64,000 bases of DNA from Juglans regia. Lineage: Eukaryota; Streptophyta; Magnoliopsida; Fagales; Juglandaceae. The notes under the pieces are model-generated. The model searched no databases. It was not told where the DNA came from and was given only the letters and a program-made list of their open reading frames with translations. This document shows, piece after piece, positions 55,807 to 64,000 of this stretch (position 1 is the first letter of the stretch; each line of letters opens with the position of its first letter). The translations under genes and the position numbers were made by a program. Location: the NCBI RefSeq assembly GCF_001411555.2, contig NC_049902.1:9927985-9991984 (forward strand), in the 5' to 3' direction.

Positions 55807-57326
55807 AGGTTAAGTTTGGAGGGGCGGGCCACCACCCATTGAGAATGTCGAATCGCCATTTTTTCGTGATCTTTCCTGTGAACCAGAACCTCATGTGCAC
55901 CCGGGTCTGAGTCATGCGATTTCCTCCTAGATAGAGGTTGGCAAAAAACCCTATCCTCACCATCAAACGAATAATCTGTCACTTTATCCCCTACTACACT
56001 TGTTTCAAATCTCCCTAGGGCCCTGCATTCCATTTCAAGGATAGTTGTCACAATATCCAATTGACCACCCTCAAAACCACTACCACCTGAAACGACTTCC
56101 AGTCTACCTCCTGTTGCATCAAAGGCCATCTCGAAGGCATGGGAGAGGCCCTCTGTTCTCCTTCTATTTCCACGCAAGGGATGGAATTAACAACCAATGT
56201 CATAGCCTCATAAATCACCACCTCTTCAATGAGAGGATCTGCTGAAGCATCATTAAAAACCTCCACCACGTCTTCGACCACACCATCACCAGCCTTTGAT
56301 TTCAGAACCCCACTACTTTTAGCATCGCCAACCCTAACATACTCAGGCTCCTCTTGAACACCTTTAAAACCCTCACCCCTAGTCACTTCCACTACCACTA
56401 GTGCTATCATTTCTCCATGATCCTTTGGTTCCTCGTCGTCCTTTTTTGGATCCTGAGGAATGGATTTTTCCTTCAATGCCCTTTTTGAAATATTACGATG
56501 ACCAACTTTCCCTAGATCACCATTACGTTTTTCCTCTGCATGACAGACCACCTCCGTATGACCTTGACAACAACATTTAGAACAATAAAACCCATGTTTT
56601 ACATAGCGAACTTCCTGCCATATCGTCTTTCTCATCGAAACCACAATCGGGAATCCTTGAACTGGATCCTCCAGTAAATAGACCTCCACACACATCCTAG
56701 CCCCCGCAGCCCTTATTCTATGCAATGTAGCATTATCCGTCCCCAAAATCTGTAGGCAGTCAAAATCTATACATTATCCCCCGAAGCCCAAACCGAGTTG
56801 CCAAAATCTGTAGGCAGTCAAGCCTGTACATGTGCATTGGTAGGTTCGGTAAAACGATCCATTGAGGCGCAAGGGTGGATCCCTTACTCAGGTCAAAATC
56901 CTTTGTCTATCGAAACAATCTAAAAACATGGCCCTCGATCATTCTACCCTCTCTCACCCATCCATGCATGAAGTCCCGTTTAGATTTTAGTTGAAGGAGA
57001 ACATGACGGTCATCCATGAAGCTTATGGTCGGCACCTCCAACAAACCCTAGGATTTGATGATATTCAATCTGATCTTATCAATGGACGGCCTCTCCCTCA
57101 TGAACTTTAATACCAACGTGAAGCGAAAGTCATTTGTTGCCTTCGACATCTCTGCCTCAGAGAAAATAAAACTCGGCTCTCTATTTACCTCAACAGGATA
57201 ACGCATAGGCAACTTGAAAGAGGAGACCACCGTATGAGCCACCGCCTGAACATAAGACCGAGGGGCGTCCCTTGCCTCAGAAGACCCCGCCAGTGTGACC
57301 ACTGGAGGGGGAGAGGGCACCGCCAT
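55803..57326 (-). pseudogene. LINE C ORF1 (DUF4283 domain, zinc knuckle)
   Basis: ATG at 57326 (MAVPSPPPVVTLAGSSEARD). The N-terminal domain has SYVQAVAH, IFSEAEMSKATNDF and FTLVLKFMRERPSIDKIR. A break at 57048 and further frame changes follow, including a short duplication of CCAAAATCTGTAGGCAGTCA (56743 and 56801). 56746-56048 has ARMCVEVYLLEDPVQGFP and the knuckle CSKCCCQGHTEVVC. A charged tail ends ARPSKLNL with TGA at 55805-55803, overlapping the ORF2 ATG (ATGA, 55806-55803). This is the same join as in LINE B. Confidence 0.82.
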
Positions 57327-58344
57327 GGGCGAACCCTAGGCACAAAGTTTGAAAAAAGGGTCCAAAAAACGTTCCTTCATATACATACATGTATATATAC
57401 TAGTAATAGGGTAACGTCCAAGGGACGTTTGCCTAATTTAGTTAATTAAGAATATTATCATATTTAAATTATATTAAAAACTCTAATTATTTATATAGTT
57501 TTACTTTTTTTAAAAATATTTAACAAAATTTCATCATTTATTTAATGATGAAATATTAGTATTTTATAAATTAAATTTGATAGTTTTTTTATGATATGAT
57601 ATTTATATTTTAATCTATTTTAAATTAGTTTAAATCAGTGTTTAAATTTCTGCCGTTGGATCAAATTTGGAGACTTATGATGAAGGGTTGGATTTAAATC
57701 CTCAAAAACTTTCCATTTCCCCTCGCTTTCCCTTTCTCCCTCTCTCTCCTTCCGCTTCAGCAGCCACGTCTTCCCTCTCTCTCACCCAATCTCCTCCCTC
57801 AAGCAGCCATGTGCCACTGTGTGGCATGTCACGGGCTTCCCCTCACGCCGGCAACCAAACCCCACCGTCGAAGCCCATTGGCAGCTCCTCCCTTAGCCAC
57901 ACTCGAACAACCCGAAATGGGTCTCAACGCACGGGTTCTCCACCCTTGCGCCATCACGGCTCAGCCCCAGCTCCACCAAGCACCACCACCGAGTTCCCCT
58001 CATACTGTGGACCACTTCCATGGAACTCACCACCCGTAGCTCCTCTCTAGCCCCACCACGTAGCACCTTTACACGCACGGGTTTCTCCAAGTAGCACCGC
58101 CGTTAGCCAAGCCCATGCCACCGCACCACCACGACGGCCTAGATCCGCTGCCTACAGCCCACGATGCCACCACCAGCCTTCCATGGCACTCCCCTGCTCC
58201 TCCATGCCTAGCCAAGCCTTTACCTCTCTCATTTTGTGATTTTGTAAATTTGTACATTTTGTGATTTTGTAAAATTAGGATGATTTATAGTGAGTTTGTG
58301 ATCATCCTACAGTGATTTTGAGATGATTTACGATGAGTTTGGTC

Positions 58345-58490
58345 TGTGCTTGCTGTGATTTTGTGATCTATTGTGGTGATTTTGTGATATTTTGTGTGGT
58401 GATTTTGTGATCTGTTGTGATGAGTTTTGTAGTGATTTTGTGATCTATTGTGGTGATTTTGTGATCTGTTGTGGTGATTTTGTGAATAAT
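58345..58490. repeat. minisatellite of GTGATTTTGTGATCTRTTGTG-type units
   Basis: About six irregular copies of a 19-23 bp unit. The minus-strand frame through it encodes only an Asn/His/Ser repeat and is not a gene. Confidence 0.8.
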
Positions 58491-58579
58491 ATTGCTGTGA
58501 GGATATAGAGAGAGACGATGAAGAAAAGCGTAAAATAAGAGTATTGTTCATTACTGTTCATTGAGCAATTTAAGTATAA

Positions 58580-58581
<2 letters not shown>

Positions 58582-58616
<35 letters not shown>
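58582..58616. repeat. AT microsatellite
   Basis: Uninterrupted AT dinucleotides for about 35 bp. Confidence 0.95.
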
Positions 58617-58621
<5 letters not shown>

Positions 58622-58803
58622 ATATTCTAGAAAATTGAAATCATCTACTTTACAAATCTAATCATCAGTGGCTGATATGAATTTATTTGGGGGGAAAACA
58701 CTAGTCCCACCGAGTAATGTCGATTCTTCCTTTTTTATTTACTTAATGGTTAAAAAAGTATATTTTTTAATGAGTTTGTAATTTTTTTTATTTTTTTTAA
58801 AAA

Positions 58804-59031
58804 GTGTCAAATGTTTAGAAAAAGAAAAATTATATTCATCATCCCTACGCACCACACACCATACTTTTTTTTATTTTTTAATCTTACCAAATGTGTAGTA
58901 TATGGATGATATTGAGCAGAAGAATTCAATAAATTTAAGAAAAATAAAACCAAAAAAAAAAAGTATGGTGTGTGAGGATGATAAGTAGTAAAACTCATAA
59001 AAAAATATTTAAAAAAAAACATTTTTGACTG
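58804..59031. mobile_element. small palindromic MITE-like element
   Basis: The left half has CATCATCC...CACACACCATAC followed by a T run; the right half has the reverse complement (A run, GTATGGTGTGTGAGGATGAT). Outer GTCAAATGTTT and AAACATTTTTGAC also pair. A hairpin-forming element of about 230 bp with no coding capacity. Edges are approximate. Confidence 0.6.
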
Positions 59032-59475
59032 TTCAGTGAGAATTCTCAACCTGTAGACGTAGGCATCACCCTTTATTTGGATGCTTTGTTTATTATGGGA
59101 AAAGCTTCACGATTATTCCATTTAATTTATGAAAAATGATTTCCACTTGGTTAAGATTTGTAATTCGGCCCACTTCATAGAAATGAGACCTTTCATATGG
59201 GTCCTATATATGTTTATTACAAATAATAGGCAACTTAGATCTGTATTCAGTTATATTGCTCTTAATCTATAATATTTGATTCATACTTTCTTTATATAAA
59301 GTTCTCAAAGTTGCTTACCATTGGATCAACATCGATCATTTGCGGTTCCTCACAAAATGCAAGTTTCTTTCGAATTAAAGGCAAACTCTTTCTAAGATGA
59401 GATTCTTCTAATAAAAACCGTCTCTTCATTATTCAACGCTTAGAACGTTGTTCCTCTCTACCCTTCTTCAATATT
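59032..59475. other. gene-free AT-rich spacer
   Basis: About 440 bp with no frame or repeat that I can name. Confidence 0.5.
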
Positions 59476-59483
59476 AATCTCTC

Positions 59484-60126
59484 ATAGGGGTGTAAATTTA
59501 AACCAGTAAATCAGAAAATCGGTCCAGACCGGACTGAACCGGACCCGTTGGTCCGGTTTTAAACCGGTCTGGTCCGGTCCGAAACTGGTTCCTATATTAT
59601 GAAAACCGGCCGGATCCAATCCGGTTTCAGTTCAGTAATTTTCGGGACCAAATCGGACCGGTTGAAAATATATATATAAATTAATTTTATATATTATATA
59701 AAATATTTATATATATAAGTTTTATATATAATATATAATTATATATTGAATTTTTATATATAATATATATAATTATATATCATATATGAAATAATTTCAT
59801 ATTTTAATTTATAAATTATAACATAAAATGTTAATCTTAAATATGAACATTTGTAATTTATTTGATCATATGTTTTAAACATAATATATATATTAAATTA
59901 TTAATAACATTTTATCATAAAAAGTAACACTTTATTATATATTTTTTACATTTTTAAAAAATCAGAAAAACTAGACCGAACCGGACCGAAAATCAGTAAA
60001 ATCAGAGGTATCGGTTTAGGAGAATATCCGGGACGTAATCGATTTTGAAAAATGTAAAACCGGTGCATATCAGTTCGGTCCTAGATTTTATCCAAAACCG
60101 GACTGAACCGGACCGATTACACCTCT
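59484..60126. mobile_element. hAT-type MITE with perfect 8-bp target duplication, copy 1
   Basis: AATCTCTC occurs at 59476-59483 and again at 60127-60134. The inner ends TAGGGGTGTAA and TTACACCTCT are inverted repeats. Subterminal parts are rich in ACCGG/CCGGT (CGGTCCGGTT, CCGGACCGATT), and the middle is extremely AT-rich. An 8-bp duplication and TAGGG-like ends point to the hAT superfamily. No coding capacity. A second copy lies at 62871-63547. Confidence 0.88.
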
Positions 60127-60264
60127 AATCTCTCCTGCTGCTTGCTCTAACAAAGTATTTAAAAGCCATCAAAATATACAAAACACACCTAGATGTTGGT
60201 CAATATATATTATTGAATTTCTTTATACAAATCAACAGGAAAAAAAAAACCGAATTGATCTGAA

Positions 60265-60425
60265 ATTACTAGATGGAAAATGTTAAATGTAATTTAGAAA
60301 TACTTACTAAGAACTTATTTTTTCACATGTCAGTTATTAATATAATAAAAATCATAAAATTTGAAATTCAAAATCTAAATTTTAAAAATTAACTAATAAA
60401 ATAAGTTTTGTAAATAAAAGTAGGA
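60265..60425 (+). repeat. dispersed repeat related to 7983-8150
   Basis: Both carry GGAAAATGTTAA-type starts, CAGTTATTAATAT, AATCATAAAATTTGAAATT and AATTAACTAATAAAAT-type strings. A low-complexity, diverged repeat. Confidence 0.55.
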
Positions 60426-60620
60426 TACATTTGGTTACCAAACTTACCTCAACTTATCTCAACTCATTATTACAATTTTTTTAAATCTCAATACAAAATA
60501 TAATAAACAATTTAAATTTTTCAAATATCAAAATAATAATAATATTAAAAAATAATATTCTAATAATATTTTATCATCTCAACTTAACTTAATTCAATTT
60601 AATATTTAAATACAATCTAA
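60425..60620 (+). repeat. MITE-like dispersed repeat, copy 2
   Basis: Same order of motifs as 8455-8640 (CTCAACTCATTATTACAATT, ACAAAATATAATAAACAATTTAA, TTTTATCATCTCAACTTAA), flanked by ACATTTGGTTACCAAAC. Confidence 0.75.
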
Positions 60621-61477
60621 ATACATGTAGTACTGGAGAGAGAGAATATTCAAAAGTAGAAAGAAATTCAGAAGGTGCAAATCAATAGCTCTTCATTTTT
60701 CTAATTTGGAGATCAAATTAAATTAAAATAAGAGAAACTTGTACCTGAATGAGATGGCAAGCATGGAGCTGTGAAGCTTGGAATAATTGACCTTTTGGTG
60801 ACATCCGCTAGTCCGGTAGTCATTCTTTCTTGTGCATCCGGTAGCCTTTACTTGGTACACGGAAAAGCAAAAAGAGGGAAAGAGGAATGAAAAGTTGTAG
60901 CATGTGGAGTCTATTGTTGCTGACAGCAATTAATAACAGTGCACGACTTGAGAATGTGGAGGGAATAGACAGATAATGTGGAGGTGGGTCCGGTGGGCTT
61001 TACCAGGTACACCTTGCTTGTGGAGACTTTTCTGCAATTCTTGCCACCCATTTAAATAATAAATATTTTAACCATTATCCTCATTTTATCTGGTGTTCAA
61101 TTTATTGAGAAATGCCCACAATTGTTATTCCTGTTACCTAAAGCTAAATTCTTTACACTATCGCATAAAGACTAGATTGGGATTAACAAACAAGGTTCTC
61201 ATTACCCATTTCATCAAACATGGTAACTGTGGTTCTCTTTGCCATTGAAGTGCTTATACACTTCAAATCATATAATTTCAATGAATCAGACGCATAAATC
61301 TTTCTGAAAAAAATAAATAAATTTATCTTAGAGATTTCGTCAGGGATAGAGGAGAAGAAGATGAAGCTTGGGAGCAAAGTCGATGGGACTGGGGAGAAGG
61401 AGACGAAGGAGACAATGGGGCTAGGGGGCTTAAACTCATGGGGCTGGGAACTGAGGAGAAGGAGATGAAGTTTGGGG
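60621..61477. other. gene-free stretch
   Basis: Mixed composition with a purine-rich block at 61340-61477 (GAGGAGAAGGAGATGAAG-type). No credible coding region on either strand. Confidence 0.5.
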
Positions 61478-61485
61478 CAATGGAC

Positions 61486-61959
61486 CAATGTTTTTAATTT
61501 TGTACTGTACCGGCCGGACGGCCGAAACGACGTTTCGGCCGTCCGGCCAGTACAGGTACTATATATGTTTCGTACCGGCCAAAATATCGGCCGTACTGGA
61601 CGGTACCGGCCGTTTCGGCCTAAATTTCGGCCTGTACCGGCCTATATTTCGGCCGGTTCCGGCCGATATTTCGGCCTGTGTTTTTTCTTCTTTTTTTTTT
61701 CATTTTTTTAAACTACAAGTTCATTTTTTGACCCCCAATTTAGACTAGATTATTTATAATTTATATGTATGTATGTATTTATATATAATTTATTCATATA
61801 TAAACTATTTTTTAGAATATAATTGTTATATATATTTATATATATAATTTATTCATATATCGACTATACCGAAACGGTACACGAAACGGTACCGGTATCG
61901 AAATATTTCGTTCTAGTGTCTTGACCGGTACGCCATCCGGTACGGTATTCAAAACATTG
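61486..61959. mobile_element. hAT-type MITE with perfect 8-bp target duplication and a strong internal palindrome
   Basis: CAATGGAC flanks both sides (61478-61485 and 61960-61967). The inner ends CAATGTTTTTAAT and ATTCAAAACATTG are inverted repeats, continuing into GTACCGG-type sequence. 61512-61548 is a perfect palindrome with 18-bp arms and a one-base centre. Repeated TTTCGGCC and GTACCGGCC words fill 61560-61680. The small plus-strand frames inside only read through this repeat and are not genes. Confidence 0.9.
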
Positions 61960-61967
61960 CAATGGAC

Positions 61968-62599
61968 TTCAAAAAAAAAATTAAATAAAGTGTTTAATGT
62001 AAAGAGAAGGATACCAAGTTAATGGGCTGAGAAGCGACGCGAGAATAAAAAAATTAAAAGTTGTACAACGTGTAGCGGCCACGTCAAACAGAAATAGAAA
62101 ACGGGATGAATAGTATTATCCAAAATGAAAAGGAGTAGCATATATATGAGAGCCAAAAGCTAGCTCAATGCATGAGACCGATCGAAAGGCGTGGTCCAAG
62201 AGAAGGAGATGATAGCAATAGTACTGCACTACTTGAGAACATGGATCGGAGGTTGGTCATGACGATTTAGCTAGGTTCATTTGATCAGGAAGGAAGGGAT
62301 TTCTTGTAACAATAGGAGAACACGGTTTGGATGTAACTTGATTGTGTCGAACTCACTTTTTTTTATTCCAATGGATGTGACTTTTCGATTTTATATATTC
62401 CGAAATGTATTAGCCGGGACAAGCATTAACCCGACTATTACTGAATTACTTGAATTATGACTTAAATAACGTTGGTTATTAGTTATGTGCAAGTTTTAAA
62501 AAGGAAACTAAAACAAAACGTGAATCCGAGTGGGTTGAAAATGTCGATTTTTGGAACAGTATTCGGGTCGGGTGAACATTATTAATTTTTCTTAAATTT
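61968..62599. other. gene-free stretch
   Basis: No domain-bearing frame and no repeat that I can name. Confidence 0.5.
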
Positions 62600-62775
62600 C
62601 AAATTTTTGGTTTTAGGTTAAAGTTTAAAATATTATTTTTTAATATTATTATTTTGGGATTAGAAAAAATTAAATTATTTATTATATTTTGTATGGAAAT
62701 TTAAAAAATTATAATGATGAGATGAGATGAGATGAGAATTTTATATCTCACCTTGGTTGCCAAACCTATCTTAGT
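62600..62775 (-). repeat. MITE-like dispersed repeat, copy 3 (reverse)
   Basis: Reverse complement of the family at 8455 and 60425: AATTATTTATTATATTTTGT, then ATTATAATGATGAGATGAGATG, ending near TTGGTTGCCAAAC. The GATGA run is slightly expanded. Confidence 0.75.
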
Positions 62776-62870
62776 GTTAAGAAAATTCTAGCAATGACTA
62801 CAACGCTTCTAATGGCCACATGTGGATAGAGAAACAACCTCAGGTGATCTTAGTAGGAGATGCCTCCAAT

Positions 62871-63547
62871 TAGGGGTGTAAAAAAATTTTAAAAAATTTG
62901 CTTAACAGGTGATTTGTAACTGGCCGTCCGGTGTGGTATCAATTCTTAAAAATCAAACCTGGTCCTAAACCAGTGTGGTACCAATTTTTCATATTTTGAA
63001 AAATCAGTTTAAATCGAACCAGACATGTATATATATATATATTTTTAATTTTTTATATTATATAATATATATTATATGTTAAATTGCCAATTAATATAGC
63101 ATAAAATTTTAATTTTATTATTCAAAGCTATTAATCTTATAAGATAAAATTAATATAACATTTGATGTAAGTTAGACACTACTTATAGTACTAGTATAAT
63201 TAGACTATTTTATTCTTATTATTCAAGTTTATTAATCTCACTAATAAATTAGACACTACTTATACTATACTAGTATAATTGAATATTAATGAATTAGTAA
63301 TTATTAATAATAAATACTAAATTCTAACAAATAAATTTAGTATTGAAAAAATTATAATATTAAACTTATATAGTGTCACATGTATAAACGGTAAACTAGA
63401 AAACTAGATCGGACAAGACCCAAACCAAAAAAATCGAAAGTTTCAATTTTAGTGATGAATCGGTCCTTAAATTTTCAAAATCGGTATATACTAGTTCAGT
63501 TTCAAAATTTGTCCAAAACCAGACCGAACCGAACCGGTTAGACCCCT
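62871..63547. mobile_element. hAT-type MITE, copy 2 (relative of 59484-60126)
   Basis: Ends TAGGGGTGTAAAA and GTTAGACCCCTA are inverted repeats like those of copy 1. Subterminal CCGGTG and GAACCGAACCGG words and an AT-rich middle agree. No 8-bp duplication is clear. A copia LTR starts only six bases after its right end, which may have removed it. Confidence 0.75.
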
Positions 63548-63553
63548 ACTTCC

Positions 63554-63896
63554 TGTTGAACAGGTCATCTCTAGCTCACAAATGACTCAGCAAGACTCCA
63601 CCAAATCAACTCATCCATTGGAAGACTCTAGAGTCACGTAGACTAGGCTGAGACTTTATCCTAGTGATTGTATTGTAAGAATCTGATTGGTTGTATCGTA
63701 AGTGCTCTGAAATATTCTAACAAACTCTGTAAAAGCATTCGGTTACAACAGCGCACCAGCTGCTTGATATCATGCACCTATGTACTCTGTCAAGGCTGCA
63801 ATATGTTTATAAATACCTCATTGTACATCCATAACAGATAATGAGAATGGAACCTTTTTCAGTAAAACTTTTTTCTTCTCTTCTTCTAAATTTATT
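63554..63896 (+). repeat. 5' LTR of a Ty1/copia element
   Basis: Starts TGTTGAACAGG; a TATA-type box (TATAAATA) lies at 63808-63815, and the end comes just before the primer site. The 3' edge is not a clean CA, so it is approximate. Only one LTR is in the window. Confidence 0.75.
63808..63815 (+). promoter_or_regulatory. TATA box in the copia LTR
   Basis: TATAAATA about 85 bp before the LTR end, where LTR transcription normally starts. Confidence 0.6.
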
Positions 63897-63897
63897 A

Positions 63898-63908
63898 TGG
63901 TATCAGAG
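63898..63908 (+). other. copia primer-binding site (initiator Met-tRNA)
   Basis: TGGTATCAGAG directly after the LTR. Confidence 0.9.
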
Positions 63909-63932
63909 TTGCACTACGACTAACGTCTATCC

Positions 63933-64000
63933 ATGACTGGCGAAAATCCTGCTCCCTCCCATGAAAAAGACCCACCCACTACTTTTCAGTTTCTAACAAA
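63933..64000 (+). CDS. copia gag-pol, first codons only
   Basis: An ATG 24 bases after the primer site opens MTGENPAPSHEKDPPTTF and runs open to the window end. A Pro/Ser-rich start is usual for copia gag. Only 22 codons are visible, so whether the element is intact cannot be judged. Confidence 0.65.
   Translation, partial: MTGENPAPSHEKDPPTTFQFLT

Larger units (their letters stand above)
51982..57360 (-). mobile_element. LINE C, L1-like LINE, 3' end replaced by an inverted copy of itself
   Basis: Minus-strand ORF1 starts at 57326 and ORF2 runs from 55806 to 51982, where the RNase H domain breaks off after NNMAEL and the inverted arm begins. The 3' untranslated end and poly(A) seen in LINES B and D are missing. 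Same family as B, D and E. The 5' leader extends to about 57360 (CCTAGGGTTCGCCC before the ATG). No target duplication was found, as expected if the 3' end has been rearranged. Confidence 0.85.
57380..58803. other. gene-free stretch: AT-rich, then C/T-rich, with satellites
   Basis: 57430-57660 is AT-rich. 57700-58230 is C- and T-rich with Ser/Pro-rich open frames and no domain (compare the C/T-rich parts of the LTRs here). A minisatellite and an AT microsatellite follow. A partial LTR or other element is possible, but I see no termini. Near 57411 AACGTCCAAGGGACGTT is a short imperfect palindrome. Confidence 0.5.

Noticed and set aside
57667..58050. 127-codon Ser/Pro-rich frame
   Set aside because: C/T-rich DNA resembling the LTR leader regions; no recognisable protein.
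58285..58551. Asn/His/Ser-repeat minus-strand frame
   Set aside because: Translation of a minisatellite.
61472..61748. Small plus-strand frames with FRP and GRY repeats
   Set aside because: They read through the GC-rich repeats of a MITE.

Overview
This window looks like repeat-rich plant nuclear DNA from a woody eudicot. It is AT-rich and full of plant-type retrotransposons (Ty3/gypsy chromoviruses, Ty1/copia, L1-like LINEs with an ORF2 RNase H domain) and plant DNA transposons (CACTA with a TNP2-type transposase, BED-finger hAT). A Fagales tree, perhaps a walnut relative, is my guess from the style of the small dispersed repeats; that guess is weak. I find no convincing host protein gene, tRNA or rRNA gene in 64 kb. 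Almost every coding-like stretch is the broken remains of a mobile element.

Layout. 1-5148: the 3' part of a Tekay-like gypsy element with its 3' LTR, abutting a LINE fragment (5149-6390). 6391-9118: AT-rich DNA holding a complete small TRIM retrotransposon (6878-7332), a MITE-like repeat and a 183-bp tandem duplication. 9119-11317: a solo LTR. 11434-12314: a long-terminal-inverted-repeat element. 12353-13500: an A-tailed retroposon. 13950-14535: a copia gag scrap. 14640-17063: a decayed hAT transposase.

17880-36775: one minus-strand LINE (LINE A) opened by three later insertions: plus-strand LINE B (20614-26587), a solo LTR (26835-29152) and a complete Reina-like gypsy element (30152-35384) with perfect AGCAC target duplications. 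38125-43919: full-length LINE D, with a 17-bp target duplication carrying one mismatch. 44484-51213: a CACTA element on the minus strand with two transposase-type genes and only one visible terminus. 51214-52817: a near-perfect 1.6-kb palindrome made from the 3' part of LINE C, whose remainder runs to about 57360 on the minus strand. 57380-63547: gene-free DNA rich in MITEs, two of them with perfect 8-bp target duplications. 63554-64000: the 5' LTR, primer-binding site and first codons of a copia element.

The parts do not form a cooperating pathway; they are layers of insertion. The most notable points are the three-fold nested LINE, the inverted duplication at 51.2-52.8 kb (a possible hairpin RNA source), the TRIM element, a repeated overlapping stop/start between ORF1 and ORF2 in one LINE family, stop codons concentrated at Trp, Arg and Gln codons as expected from cytosine deamination, and many single-step tandem duplications of 60-190 bp. 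All calls come from reading the sequence; no database search was possible.
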